DNA of 64,000 nucleotides from Sphingorhabdus sp. YGSMI21. Its GTDB lineage: Bacteria; Pseudomonadota; Alphaproteobacteria; Sphingomonadales; Sphingomonadaceae. This document shows, in pieces, positions 26,000 through 35,026 of the stretch. Position 1 is the stretch's first letter, and every line of letters starts with the position of its first letter. Location: positions 2,309,001 to 2,373,000 of the forward strand of contig NZ_CP022548.1 in assembly GCF_002776575.1 (NCBI RefSeq). The letters are read 5' to 3'. The position numbers were made by a program, and so were the translations under genes. The notes below the pieces were generated by a model. The model saw only the letters and a program-made list of their open reading frames with translations, searched no databases and was not told where the DNA came from.

Positions 26000-26181
26000 A
26001 GCCAGTCGCTCCAGATTGACATCAAAACTGCCGCGACAAAGCTGATTATCGCGCCAACGCCAAAAAGCTTTGCCAAAGACCAAAAACCATCATTGTCAAA
26101 AGTTCCGCTTAAAATCGCAGTTACAATGGTTAGAAAAGTTAATGAGAAAAAGACTCTCCATATGAAGCTAACTTGTGACAT
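25996..26181 (-). CDS. Small two-span membrane protein, 61 aa
   Basis: Two hydrophobic segments (FFSLTFLTIVTAILSG and FGVGAIISFVAAVLMSIW) separated by a short FDNDGF loop. Its stop overlaps the tldD stop by four bases on the other strand. Unknown function; the local base composition is AT-richer than tldD. Support is the membrane pattern only. Confidence 0.5.
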   Translation of the reverse strand: MSQVSFIWRVFFSLTFLTIVTAILSGTFDNDGFWSLAKLFGVGAIISFVAAVLMSIWSDWL

Positions 26182-26276
26182 GATATTCCCCCAATCATCA
26201 ATTACTTCAGTTAACTTAATCAGTATAAGCAGGTCAATTAAACATCAACGCCCACTTAGACTATGAGGTTTTCCTA

Positions 26277-26810
26277 ATGAACTGGCCTGCCGAAATATTA
26301 TCCTTCTGGTTTGAGGATCTTGACCCCAAGGACTGGTGGGCCAAGAGCGATGCCACAGACGAGCAGATAAAAGAGCGTTTCCTCGAGCTATGGGAAGAGC
26401 AGAAGGCGAAAACCGCCAGTGCATTTCTGGACTCTCCTGAAACCGCGCTGGCCGCCGTGATCCTGTTCGACCAGTTCCCGCGCAATATGTTCCGCGACAG
26501 CGCCGACGCTTTTTCCACCGATCATCTGGCGCAGCAGATTGCCGGAAAAGCGGCCGATCTGGAACTGGACGAGCAATTGCCCGAAAAGCAACGCGCCTTT
26601 CTCTACATGCCGTTCATGCACGCCGAGGACCTGCAATTGCAGAACCGGTCTGTGACGCTGTTCACGAAACTCGGCAGCAACGAGAAATTCGCCAACGAAC
26701 ATCGCGATATAATCGCGAAATTCGGTCGCTTCCCGCATCGCAATAGAGTTCTGGGCCGACAGTTTCGTCCCGGAGAGCAAGAGGCGGTCGAGGCCGGAGC
26801 GAGCTGGTAG
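26277..26810 (+). CDS. DUF924 family protein
   Basis: Cytoplasmic all-helical protein, 177 aa, TPR-like fold, function unknown. Family marks: ILSFWFED, DPKDWWAKSDATDE, ALAAVILFDQFPRNMFRDS, YMPFMHAEDLQLQ and FGRFPHRNRVLGR. It ends 5 bases before a CPBP protease start, so the two are probably co-transcribed. Confidence 0.92.
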   Translation: MNWPAEILSFWFEDLDPKDWWAKSDATDEQIKERFLELWEEQKAKTASAFLDSPETALAAVILFDQFPRNMFRDSADAFSTDHLAQQIAGKAADLELDEQLPEKQRAFLYMPFMHAEDLQLQNRSVTLFTKLGSNEKFANEHRDIIAKFGRFPHRNRVLGRQFRPGEQEAVEAGASW

Positions 26811-26815
26811 GCGCG

Positions 26816-27319
26816 GTGGTCGCGGCGGTGAAACAGACCTTGCGGGCGTTGAAGGTTTGGCCCGACGCCGGTCGCTGGAAAGCCGCTTTTGCGGTTGCTC
26901 TACCGACGGCGGCGATCATCGCTCTTACGGGCTTTCTGGGCGGCTGGCTCCGCTTTGATCCTGCCACAGATATTCCATCGGCATTGACAGCCGCTGTCAT
27001 CCTGTTCTTCATTCCCGCCTTAGCCGAAGAGCTGGTCTTTCGTGGCGTGCTGCTGTCCTGGCTCGCGACCTTTTCACAGCGCTGGGGTAGCTGGCTCTCG
27101 GCCTTTCTGTTCATGCTCTGGCATCCGTTTCAGGCTCTGACCTTCGGCCCCCCATGGTCGGCGATTTTCCTGCAACCTTCGTTTCTATTTGCTACGTTCA
27201 TCCTCGGCATAGTATTGACCCATATCCGGATTGTATCGCAGTCCCTTTGGCCTGTGATCGTGATCCACTGGTTGCTGGTGTTGGTCTGGAAGCTGCTGTT
27301 CGGTGGCCCATTTTACTGA
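26816..27319 (+). CDS. CPBP family intramembrane glutamic protease
   Basis: Integral membrane protease (Rce1/Abi superfamily), 167 aa. Motif 1 EELVFRGVLLSW supplies the catalytic Glu-Glu and Arg; a histidine in FMLWHPFQAL and further histidines in VLTHIRIV and VIHWLLV complete the active site. Start is GTG at 26816, five bases after the DUF924 stop. Substrate unknown. Confidence 0.88.
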   Translation: MVAAVKQTLRALKVWPDAGRWKAAFAVALPTAAIIALTGFLGGWLRFDPATDIPSALTAAVILFFIPALAEELVFRGVLLSWLATFSQRWGSWLSAFLFMLWHPFQALTFGPPWSAIFLQPSFLFATFILGIVLTHIRIVSQSLWPVIVIHWLLVLVWKLLFGGPFY

Positions 27320-27331
27320 GAAGGGTGAGGT

Positions 27332-27889
27332 ATGGCGGAATTTTTCGATGCACTGAATGAAGATCATGTGGCGTTCATCGCAAAGCAGCCGATGTTCTTC
27401 GTTGCCACGGCGGCGGCGGACGGCCGGATCAATCTTTCGCCCAAGGGCTATGACGCCTTTCGCGTGCTCGGCCCCGACCGGGTCGCCTATCTCGACCTTG
27501 GCGGATCGGGCAACGAAACCCACGCCCATCTGGTCGCCGATGGCCGGATTACGATCATGTTCAACAATTTTGCCAATCCGGCGCTGATCATGCGGCTCTA
27601 TGGTACGGGCAAACCGGTGCTGCCGCAGGATACCGGCTGGGACGAACTGGCCGCACATTTCGACATATTGCCCGGCACCCGCCAGATTTTCGACATCAAG
27701 GTGGACAATATCCAGACCAGTTGCGGCTGGGGCGTACCGCAGATGGAAATGAAAGCCGAGCGCGAAACATTGGTCAAATATCACCGTCAGGCCGATCCGG
27801 AAGCCTGGGTGGCCAAAACCGCCGGCCGGGTCAAAAGTATCGACGGCCTGCCGACGCGGGCATCGGACCGCTATTTTGGCGGGAAATAG
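27332..27889 (+). CDS. Pyridoxamine 5'-phosphate oxidase family protein
   Basis: FMN-binding split-barrel protein, 185 aa. Barrel strands PMFFVATAAADGRINLSPKG and VAYLDLGGSGNETHAHL, then RITIMFNNFANPALIMRLYG, match the general-stress PPOX subgroup rather than PdxH itself. The redox substrate is unknown. Followed 3 bases later by the DUF2007 gene. Confidence 0.88.
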   Translation: MAEFFDALNEDHVAFIAKQPMFFVATAAADGRINLSPKGYDAFRVLGPDRVAYLDLGGSGNETHAHLVADGRITIMFNNFANPALIMRLYGTGKPVLPQDTGWDELAAHFDILPGTRQIFDIKVDNIQTSCGWGVPQMEMKAERETLVKYHRQADPEAWVAKTAGRVKSIDGLPTRASDRYFGGK

Positions 27890-27892
27890 GCC

Positions 27893-28105
27893 ATGAGTCT
27901 GGTCGAACTGTCCCGTCACATGCACGGCGTCGAAGCGGAGATCATTCGCGGGCGGCTGGAATCCGCCGGCATCGGCGCGGTCTGTTTTGACAGCAATGTC
28001 AATATCGTCGAGGGCGCCGGCATCGCATTGCCCGCGCGGGTGATGGTGCTGGCCGAGGATTTGGCCGAAGCAAGGGCGATATTGGCAGAGGATGTCGCGC
28101 TGTGA
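27893..28105 (+). CDS. DUF2007 (putative signal-transducing) protein
   Basis: 70 aa, P-II-like fold predicted for the family. Pattern EAEIIRGRLESAGIGAVCFD and LPARVMVLAEDLAEARAIL is diagnostic. Its last codons overlap the GTG start of the patatin gene (28102) by four bases, which suggests coupled translation. Confidence 0.87.
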   Translation: MSLVELSRHMHGVEAEIIRGRLESAGIGAVCFDSNVNIVEGAGIALPARVMVLAEDLAEARAILAEDVAL

Positions 28106-28932
28106 CCGGCGCCGGAAAAATTTCCCTTGCGCTGGGCGGTGGAGCGGGCCTCGGCTGGACCCATATCGGGGTGCTGCGGGCGATTGACGATAGTCCGCTG
28201 GAAATTGCGGCGATTGCGGGCACGTCCATCGGAGCGATCACCGGAGCGAGCTATGCGGTCGGCAAGCTCGACTATCTCGAGGACATGGCGCGCAACGTCA
28301 ACTTCCGGAACATGCTGCGTTTCATGGATCCGCATTTCAAGCGCGGCGCGGTCATGGGCGCGCGTAATATCGAGAAGGAGCTGGAGACCGAATTCGGCCA
28401 GCTTACATTTGAGGATCTGCCCTTTCCGGTCGCGGCGATTGCGGCTGATCTGCGCACCGGCGACACGATTGTGATGAAATCGGGCAAGCTGGTGCCGGCG
28501 ATCCGCGCCTCCATGTCGCTGCCCGGCATTTTCAAGCCGGTGCAGCATGAAGGCCGCCTGCTGGTCGACGGAGGAGCAGCCCTGCCGGTCCCGGTTTCGC
28601 CGGTGCGGGCCCTGGCACCCGAGGCATTGTGCCTGTCGGTCAATCTGCAGGACGATTTTCTCAACCGCTCGATAGCGGCGGGAATCGCCGAGCAGGGCAC
28701 CAAGGAACCGAACAGTCTCGCCATCGTCAAGGCCTCGGTCGGCCTGTCGCTGCGCAATCTCGGCCGCTACTCGCTGGCGCTCGATCCTCCCGATTTTGCG
28801 ATGTCACCGCCGGTCGGTCATATCGACATCCAGAACTTCACCCGCGCCGAGGAACTGATCGATATCGGCCGCCGCGAGACCGAAAAGGTCATCCCGCAGA
28901 TAATGGCGAAACTGGCGGAGCGGTCTGCCTAA
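28102..28932 (+). CDS. Patatin-like phospholipase
   Basis: Serine acyl hydrolase, 276 aa, Ser-Asp dyad: oxyanion loop GGGAGLGWTHIGVL, nucleophile elbow GTSIG and aspartate in LLVDGGAALP. Cytoplasmic or peripheral (no signal peptide), of the RssA-like bacterial group. GTG start overlaps the DUF2007 stop. Last gene before the nitrogen-control unit. Confidence 0.92.
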   Translation: MTGAGKISLALGGGAGLGWTHIGVLRAIDDSPLEIAAIAGTSIGAITGASYAVGKLDYLEDMARNVNFRNMLRFMDPHFKRGAVMGARNIEKELETEFGQLTFEDLPFPVAAIAADLRTGDTIVMKSGKLVPAIRASMSLPGIFKPVQHEGRLLVDGGAALPVPVSPVRALAPEALCLSVNLQDDFLNRSIAAGIAEQGTKEPNSLAIVKASVGLSLRNLGRYSLALDPPDFAMSPPVGHIDIQNFTRAEELIDIGRRETEKVIPQIMAKLAERSA

Positions 28933-28935
28933 AAA

Positions 28936-28961
28936 TTGTGCACTCGTGCTGCAATGCACAA
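28936..28961 (+). promoter_or_regulatory. Palindrome, candidate NtrC enhancer site
   Basis: TTGTGCA and TGCACAA face each other across 12 bases, about 80-100 bases upstream of the sigma-54 promoter of the P-II gene. TGCAC half-sites are typical of NtrC, though the spacing differs from the enterobacterial consensus. Assignment is inference from context. Confidence 0.5.
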
Positions 28962-29025
28962 AATTTACTCTTTCTTAAGCGGCCGGATTTTCTGAAAATC
29001 CATTGAATCCAAAGTCTTCCGATTC

Positions 29026-29040
29026 TGGCACGGGCTTTGC
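29026..29040 (+). promoter_or_regulatory. Sigma-54 promoter of glnK-amtB
   Basis: TGGCACGGGCTTTGC matches the -24/-12 consensus TGGCAC-N5-TTGC, with GG and GC separated by exactly 10 bases. It lies 35 bases upstream of the P-II start. Expected to be fired by NtrC under nitrogen limitation. Confidence 0.88.
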
Positions 29041-29074
29041 GAGGCGTTCCCCGGTAACAACAATAGGGGGCGTA

Positions 29075-29413
29075 ATGAAATTTATCATAGCCATAATCAA
29101 ACCGTTCAAGCTTGACGATGTTCGTGAAGCGCTGACCGGTGTCGGTGTGACCGGCATGACCGTAACCGAAGTCAAAGGCTTCGGTCGGCAAAAGGGCCAG
29201 ACGGAAGTCTATCGCGGCGCGGAATATACCACCAACATGGTTCCGAAGCTGAAAATCGAGGTCGCCTGCAGCAGCGCTGTCGCGGCCCAGGCGGTCGAGG
29301 CGATCCAGACCGCCGCGGGGACGGAATCGATTGGCGACGGCAAGATCTTCACGCTCGGTCTCGAAGACGCCGTCCGCATTCGCACCGGTGAAACCGGCGA
29401 CACAGCAATCTAA
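29075..29413 (+). CDS. glnK: P-II nitrogen regulatory protein (GlnK type)
   Basis: Trimeric sensor of 2-oxoglutarate, ATP/ADP and glutamine; it gates AmtB and controls nitrogen enzymes. Exactly 112 aa, the canonical size. The T-loop is complete with the uridylylation site Tyr51 in EVYRGAEYTTN. The B-loop TAAGTESIGDGKIF and C-loop VRIRTGETGD are conserved. The start at 29075 (MKFIIAIIKPFKLDDV) follows a purine-rich ribosome site. It is paired with amtB 15 bases downstream, hence the glnK name. Confidence 0.95.
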   Translation: MKFIIAIIKPFKLDDVREALTGVGVTGMTVTEVKGFGRQKGQTEVYRGAEYTTNMVPKLKIEVACSSAVAAQAVEAIQTAAGTESIGDGKIFTLGLEDAVRIRTGETGDTAI

Positions 29414-29428
29414 TCGGGGAAACAGATA

Positions 29429-30739
29429 ATGAGAAAATTTTTGACGATTTCTGCAGGATTGGCGGTCATAGGTGCCGCCGCTCCTGCGCTTGCGCAGGAG
29501 GCGGTTGAAGCAGCCGACCCCAGTGCCAATACCGCCTATATCCTCAACACGCTGCTTTTCCTGATCGGTGGTTTTCTGGTCATGTGGATGGCAGCCGGTT
29601 TCGCCATGCTGGAAGCCGGCCTTGTCCGGTCGAAAAACGTGTCGATGCAGTGCCTGAAGAATATCGGCCTTTATTCGATCGCCGGTATCATGTTCTGGGT
29701 CATCGGCTATTCGATTGCCTATCCGGGCTTTGAAGGTGGCTATTTCGGTATCGCCGACTTCCCTTATGCCATGCAGGGCGTCGGTGAAGCCGATGTCGAC
29801 ACCGGCTATTCGGTGGCTTCCGACTGGTTCTTCCAGATGGTTTTCTGTGCAACCACGGCGTCGATTGTATCCGGCACCGTTGCGGAACGGGTGAAAGTCA
29901 TTCCGTTCTTCATCTTTGTGTTCGTGCTGACCGGGTTCATTTATCCCGTGATTGTCAGCTGGGAATGGGGCGCAGGCTGGCTCGACGCAATGGGCTTCAG
30001 TGATTTCGCCGGTTCCACGCTGGTCCACTCGACCGGTGGCTGGGCGGCTTTGGCTGGTGCCTTGATTGTCGGCCCCCGTCTGGGACGCTATATCAACGGC
30101 AAGGTTACGGTCATGCCGGGTTCGAGCATTCCACTGGCGACCCTGGGTACGTTCATCCTGTGGCTCGGCTGGTTCGGCTTCAACGGTGCATCGCAGCTTG
30201 CCATGGGCACGATCAGCGATGTCAGCGATGTCTCCAAGATCTTCGTCAACACCAATATGGCTGCAGCAGCAGGCGTCGTTGTCGCGATCATCCTGACCCA
30301 GATCATGTACAAGAAGATCGACGTTACGATGGCGCTCAACGGTGCACTGGCCGGTCTGGTCTCGATCACCGCAGAGCCACTGGCTCCGTCGGTACCGCAG
30401 GCTCTGCTGATCGGTGGTATCGGTGGCGCAATCGTTGTCTTCGCCGTTCCGATGCTCGACAAGCTGAAGATCGATGATGTCGTCGGTGCCATCCCTGTCC
30501 ACCTTATGGCTGGTATCTGGGGTACGCTGATCGTTCCTTTCTCCAACACCGAAGTGCCGTTTGTTGCACAGCTTACCGGTGTTGTGGCCACTGGCGTGTT
30601 CGTGATGATCACGAGCTCCATCGTCTGGTTTGCGCTTAAATACACCATCGGTGTGCGTCCGAGTGAAGAGCAGGAAATGCTCGGCATGGACATCGCCGAA
30701 GTGGGTGTCGAAGCCTATCCGGAATTTGCCAAAGGCTAA
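29429..30739 (+). CDS. amtB: Ammonium transporter
   Basis: Inner-membrane ammonium channel, 436 aa, with an N-terminal signal sequence ending near ALAQEA, then eleven predicted spans. Family motifs: FLVMWMAAGFAMLEAGLVR, FFQMVFCATTASIVSGTVAER, and DFAGSTLVHSTGGWAALAGA with the first pore histidine; the second twin histidine is in VHLMAGIWGT. It should be blocked by the co-encoded P-II protein. A terminator follows. Confidence 0.96.
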   Translation: MRKFLTISAGLAVIGAAAPALAQEAVEAADPSANTAYILNTLLFLIGGFLVMWMAAGFAMLEAGLVRSKNVSMQCLKNIGLYSIAGIMFWVIGYSIAYPGFEGGYFGIADFPYAMQGVGEADVDTGYSVASDWFFQMVFCATTASIVSGTVAERVKVIPFFIFVFVLTGFIYPVIVSWEWGAGWLDAMGFSDFAGSTLVHSTGGWAALAGALIVGPRLGRYINGKVTVMPGSSIPLATLGTFILWLGWFGFNGASQLAMGTISDVSDVSKIFVNTNMAAAAGVVVAIILTQIMYKKIDVTMALNGALAGLVSITAEPLAPSVPQALLIGGIGGAIVVFAVPMLDKLKIDDVVGAIPVHLMAGIWGTLIVPFSNTEVPFVAQLTGVVATGVFVMITSSIVWFALKYTIGVRPSEEQEMLGMDIAEVGVEAYPEFAKG

Positions 30740-30818
30740 CCAGTTTGGCGCCGGCCTTCTCCTCCCAAAACTCGGGTCGGCGCCTCACATTGTTCCTCCT
30801 GCGAACAAATAACTTTAT

Positions 30819-30852
30819 GGCCGGTGATGTGAAAGCATCCCGGCCTTTTTTT
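30819..30852 (+). terminator. Rho-independent terminator after amtB
   Basis: GGCCGGTGATG and CATCCCGGCC pair with a one-base bulge around TGAAAG, followed by seven T. Eighty bases after the amtB stop and 38 before the SSS symporter start, so the symporter is a separate unit. Confidence 0.9.
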
Positions 30853-30889
30853 GTCATCAACAGATAACCACGGGCTGCAGACCGGATAA

Positions 30890-32464
30890 ATGAACAGTTT
30901 CGACTATCTCGTGGTCATCGCCTATCTCGCGGCGATGCTGATGTTCGGATTGTTCCTCAGCAAGCAGAATGACGAAGGCGACTATTTTCTCGGCAACAAG
31001 GCTATAGGCTGGTTCCCGCTCGGTCTGTCGGCCATGGCCACCCAATTATCGGCCATCAGCTTTATCTCGGCGCCGGCTTTTGTCGGCCTGCGGGAAGGCG
31101 GCGGGCTGAAATGGCTGACCTTCGAATTCGCGCTGCCGCTGGCGATGCTGCTGGTGATGTTCGTGATCATGCCGCCGCTCTATCGCTCCGGCGTGATCAG
31201 CATATTCGACTTTCTCGAGCAGCGGATCGGCCGGTCGACGCGCTTCCTGATCAGTGTCGCCTTCCAGATCGTGCGCGCCTTCGGCACCGGCATCATGGTC
31301 TATACGACCGGTATCATCATCGAGGCGGTGCTGGGCGTTCCATTCCTCCAGTCGATCCTGGCGATCAGCATAATCACCATCGTCTATTCCTTTCTCGGCG
31401 GCATCCGGGCGGTGGTCTACGCCGATGCGATCCAGATGGTGCTGATCGTCTTCGGCCTGCTGGTCTGTCTGGCCTATGCGATCACGTTCATCGGCGGCTT
31501 CGATATATTCTGGGCGAGCATAGATCCGGAACGGTTACGGGTTGTCGACTGGACCTATGCGGGGCTTGTGACCGACGAATTTGCCCTGTTGCCGATGCTG
31601 TTCGGCGGCTTCGTGCTCTATGTGTCTTATTATGCCTGCGACCAGACCCAGGCCCAACGGTCGCTGTCGGCCAAAAGCCTCGGGGATATTCGCAAATTGC
31701 TTACGGCAAACGCCTTGCTGCGCTTTCCCGTGACGCTTCTCTATTGCATCACCGGCCTCGCGGTGGGCGTGATTGCAACGGGCGACAGCGCCTTTCTCTC
31801 GCTCATTCCGGATGATCGTCCGGACTATCTGATGCCCTTTTTCATTCTCGAATTTCTGCCCCATGGCATCATCGGCCTGTTGCTGGTCGCGATCATGTCG
31901 GCGGCGATGTCGACGCTCAGCTCGGCGGTGAATTCGCTGTCGGCGGTGACGATCGCGGATTTGAAGGGCTTTGGGCTGCAGCTTGGCGATGCCCGTCAGG
32001 AAATCAGGCTGGCGCGCCTGCTGGCGCTGTTCTGGGGCGGGCTGATCCTCTATTTTTCGATCTATTCGGGCGATATTTCTGCCACGGTCATCGAAGCGAT
32101 CAACAAAGTGGGATCGGCGCTCTACGGCCCGGTTCTCGGCGTGTTCCTGATCGCCATCCTGTGGCGGCGCAGAACCGTCCTGAGCAGCAATATCGGCTTT
32201 CTGTGCGGGGTCGCCCTCAACCTCTATTTCTGGCAGTTCCAGCCCGGCCTTTTCTGGATGTGGTGGAATCTTATCGGACTGCTGGTGACTCTCTCGGTGG
32301 CAATCCTGCTGTCGCTGGCCTCGGGAAAGATGCCGCTTGCCGGCGGTCCAGCCAATTGGCCCAGGGAACGTGTCTCGCCAAGACACATCTTCCTTGCGAC
32401 GACAGGTCTGACCCTGTTCGTTTGCCTCATCTTCCTGATTTCCCTGTCGATCGAGAGATTCTAG
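30890..32464 (+). CDS. Sodium:solute symporter (SSS family)
   Basis: Inner-membrane Na+-coupled transporter of 524 aa with about 13-14 spans. Recognisable SSS segments: DYFLGNKAIGWFPLGLSAMA, QLSAISFISAPAF, FLGGIRAVVYADAIQ and LLVAIMSAAMSTLSSAVNSL (the Na2-site region). Closest in feel to the Na+/sugar or Na+/acid subgroups, but substrate cannot be assigned. Starts downstream of the amtB terminator. Confidence 0.9.
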   Translation: MNSFDYLVVIAYLAAMLMFGLFLSKQNDEGDYFLGNKAIGWFPLGLSAMATQLSAISFISAPAFVGLREGGGLKWLTFEFALPLAMLLVMFVIMPPLYRSGVISIFDFLEQRIGRSTRFLISVAFQIVRAFGTGIMVYTTGIIIEAVLGVPFLQSILAISIITIVYSFLGGIRAVVYADAIQMVLIVFGLLVCLAYAITFIGGFDIFWASIDPERLRVVDWTYAGLVTDEFALLPMLFGGFVLYVSYYACDQTQAQRSLSAKSLGDIRKLLTANALLRFPVTLLYCITGLAVGVIATGDSAFLSLIPDDRPDYLMPFFILEFLPHGIIGLLLVAIMSAAMSTLSSAVNSLSAVTIADLKGFGLQLGDARQEIRLARLLALFWGGLILYFSIYSGDISATVIEAINKVGSALYGPVLGVFLIAILWRRRTVLSSNIGFLCGVALNLYFWQFQPGLFWMWWNLIGLLVTLSVAILLSLASGKMPLAGGPANWPRERVSPRHIFLATTGLTLFVCLIFLISLSIERF

Positions 32465-32492
32465 GCGCATCGACCGGTCGGCAGCGAAACCG

Positions 32493-34082
32493 TCAGCCGG
32501 CCAGATCGGCCTTGATGAATTCCGCCGCCCGCTCGCCGATCATGATGCTCGGCGCGTTGGTGTTGCCGCTGATGATCTCCGGCATGATCGAGGCATCGGC
32601 AATATAGAGGCCTTCGAGTCCGCGGAATTTCAGGCGCGCATCGACGACGGCATCCGCGTCGACACCCATGCGGCAGGTGCCGACCGGGTGATAGACGGTG
32701 TCGGCGCGGTCGCGGATCAGCGCGTCCAGCTCGGCATCGTCAGTCATGTTGATCGGGTGGCGGTCGGTGGGGGCATATTGCGTCAGCGGCGGGCTTTCCA
32801 ATATCCGCTTCATATGCCGCACGCCCTTGCGCAGGGTCGCGATATCCCGGTCATCGTCGAGGAAATTCGGATCGATGGCCGGCGGGGCTGCCGGGTTCGT
32901 ATCATTTAGCCGGACCGTGCCCTTGCTGTGCGGGCGCAGGACGCAGGCATGGCAGCTGAAACCGTGGCCCTTGACCGATTCGCGGCCATGGTCCTCGAGC
33001 ATCGCCGGGACGAAATGATACTGGATATCCGGGGCAGGAACGTCGGGGCCGCTGCTCCAGAAGCCGCCCGCTTCGGCATAGGGTGTGGTCATGATACCGG
33101 TCCGCTTGAAACGGTGCTGCAGGATCGCCTTGGCCATGCGCACCGTGCCGGCAAGCGAGTCCCCGATCAGCTCCTTGGACTCGGTCTTGTAGCCGGAAAC
33201 AAAGTCGATATGGTCCTTCAGATTTTTGCCGACTTCTCCCTTGTCCAGCACGACATCGACGCCCTTGTCTTTCAGATGCGCCGCCGGACCGATGCCGGAG
33301 AGCTGCAGGATATGCGGCGATCCGAAGGCGCCGGCAGACAATATCACCGCAGCGCGCGCGTTCATTGTCTCGCTCTTGGAGCCGCGCCGGACTTGCACGC
33401 CAGTCACCCGTCCGTCCTTGACCACCAGCTTCTCGACCAGCGCGTTGGTCCGGATCGTCAGGTTCGGGCGGGAACGGGCCGGTTCGACATAGGCGCGGGC
33501 CGCGGACCAGCGTTCGCCGGCTTTCTGGGTCACCTGGTAGATGCCCATGCCTTCCTGCTTCTCGCCATTGAAATCGTCGAGAATAGGCAGCTGGAGATTG
33601 CGCGCCGCTTCGACAAAGGCGAGGCTTCCCGGATTGGGCCATTTCTGGTCGGAGACGGACAGCGGCCCATCACCGCCATGATAATCGTCGCCGCCGCGTT
33701 CGTTGCCTTCGGATTTTTTGAAATAGGGCAGGACATCATCATAGGACCAGCCGTCACAGCCCATCGCGGCCCAATTGTCATAATCCCATTTATTGCCACG
33801 GATATAGACCATCGCGTTGATCGCGCTGGAACCGCCAAGACCGCGCCCGCGCGGCTGATAGCCGGTGCGGCCGTTGAGCCCCTTTTGCGGGACCGTATCG
33901 AACTTCCAGTTGGCGTTTTTCAGCAGGAAAGGCATCATCCCCGGCGTCTCGACGAGGAAATTATTATTGCGTCCGCCCGCTTCGACCAGGCACACCGTGT
34001 GCTTGCCGTCTTCGCTCAGCCGTCCTGCGACTGCGCTGCCGGCGGAACCGCCGCCGATGACGATGAAGTCAAATTCTGCCAT
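32493..34082 (-). CDS. GMC family FAD oxidoreductase (choline dehydrogenase-like)
   Basis: Flavoprotein alcohol dehydrogenase, 529 aa. FAD motif FIVIGGGSAGSAVAGRLSED, GMC signature 1 GRGLGGSSAINAMVYIRG, signature 2 GAFGSPHILQLSGIG, and the catalytic His region VYHPVGTCRMG near the C-terminus. The ATG at 34082 has a GGAGAG site. It starts 67 bases inside the preceding sterol-desaturase-like gene on the same strand. Probable substrate an alcohol, not identifiable further. Confidence 0.94.
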   Translation of the reverse strand: MAEFDFIVIGGGSAGSAVAGRLSEDGKHTVCLVEAGGRNNNFLVETPGMMPFLLKNANWKFDTVPQKGLNGRTGYQPRGRGLGGSSAINAMVYIRGNKWDYDNWAAMGCDGWSYDDVLPYFKKSEGNERGGDDYHGGDGPLSVSDQKWPNPGSLAFVEAARNLQLPILDDFNGEKQEGMGIYQVTQKAGERWSAARAYVEPARSRPNLTIRTNALVEKLVVKDGRVTGVQVRRGSKSETMNARAAVILSAGAFGSPHILQLSGIGPAAHLKDKGVDVVLDKGEVGKNLKDHIDFVSGYKTESKELIGDSLAGTVRMAKAILQHRFKRTGIMTTPYAEAGGFWSSGPDVPAPDIQYHFVPAMLEDHGRESVKGHGFSCHACVLRPHSKGTVRLNDTNPAAPPAIDPNFLDDDRDIATLRKGVRHMKRILESPPLTQYAPTDRHPINMTDDAELDALIRDRADTVYHPVGTCRMGVDADAVVDARLKFRGLEGLYIADASIMPEIISGNTNAPSIMIGERAAEFIKADLAG

Positions 34083-34981
34083 GTATTTCTCTCCTGCTCT
34101 GCCCAGCGTGCCTTTATGGTCTCGCTGCTTTCCCGGGAGCCGTCATGGCTCCACCCGGGCGGTTTGATTAAATAGTTGATCTTGTAGCGCCACGGGGCGC
34201 TCCACAAATCCTTCGCGATGCCGATCCATTCATGGAAGGCGGCCCAGAACAGGTTGAAACTGTCGAGGTTCTTGATGATGCCATAGCGGATATTCTCGGC
34301 ATCGGTTTCCGGTTCGTAGGTCCCGAACATCTTGTCCCAGATGATGAAGACGCCGGCATAATTGCGGTCGAGATAGCGCGGATTGGTCGCATGGTGCACG
34401 CGGTGGTGGGAAGGGGTGTTCATCACCGCCTCAAACCAGCGTGGCATCCGGTCGATCGCCTCGGTGTGGATCCAATATTGATAGATCAGGTTCAGTCCCG
34501 ACAGGAAGAATATCAGCGCCGGCGGAAAGCCCAGGTAAAAGAGTGGCATCGAGAAGAGAAAGCTGAGGGCAAAAAAGCCCGTCCAGGTCTGCCGCAAGGC
34601 CGTGGTCAGATTATAATGCTGGCTGCTGTGGTGGATCACGTGCGCCGCCCAGAACCAGCGGACGCGGTGCGCGGTGCGGTGGAACCAGTAATAGGTGAAA
34701 TCGTCGAGAACGAAGGCCAGTGGCACGATCCACAGCGCATTGGGCCAGCCGAGCTGGATATCGAAAATGCGGTGCTCGTAAACCCAAAGGCTCAGCGCCA
34801 GAACAAAGCCGCCGGTCAGGATGCCGGCAACGAGACTGCCGGTCCCCAGCGCCAGCGACGTGAAGGCATCTTTGGTTTCATAGCGAACCCGGGCGTTTTT
34901 CCGGCTCCACCACCATTCCAGTGCAACGGTGATGACGAAAAAGGGAATCGCCCAGGTCGTCGGTGATGGCAGGTTCTCCAT
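34016..34981 (-). CDS. Sterol desaturase / fatty acid hydroxylase family protein
   Basis: Membrane di-iron oxygenase, 321 aa. The eight-histidine pattern is complete: FHRTAHRVRW, HVIHHSSQHYN and HHRVHHATN, plus the HTEAID histidine. Several hydrophobic spans precede and separate the motifs. The last 22 codons overlap the GMC gene start, so the two are probably translationally coupled and may act on the same lipid or alcohol (inference). Confidence 0.92.
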   Translation of the reverse strand: MENLPSPTTWAIPFFVITVALEWWWSRKNARVRYETKDAFTSLALGTGSLVAGILTGGFVLALSLWVYEHRIFDIQLGWPNALWIVPLAFVLDDFTYYWFHRTAHRVRWFWAAHVIHHSSQHYNLTTALRQTWTGFFALSFLFSMPLFYLGFPPALIFFLSGLNLIYQYWIHTEAIDRMPRWFEAVMNTPSHHRVHHATNPRYLDRNYAGVFIIWDKMFGTYEPETDAENIRYGIIKNLDSFNLFWAAFHEWIGIAKDLWSAPWRYKINYLIKPPGWSHDGSRESSETIKARWAEQERNTWQNLTSSSSAAVPPAAQSQDG

Positions 34982-35026
34982 AACCGACTATTTACACCAA
35001 TGTTAGTGACTGTCTAGCCTCTAGCG

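Noticed and set aside
24371..26083. 570-codon minus-strand open frame
   Set aside because: Antisense to the zinc-finger gene and tldD, which have complete motifs. No domain recognised in the antisense product.
28889..30502. 537-codon minus-strand open frame
   Set aside because: Antisense to glnK and amtB; no domain, rich in Asp/Arg/Gly as shadows are.
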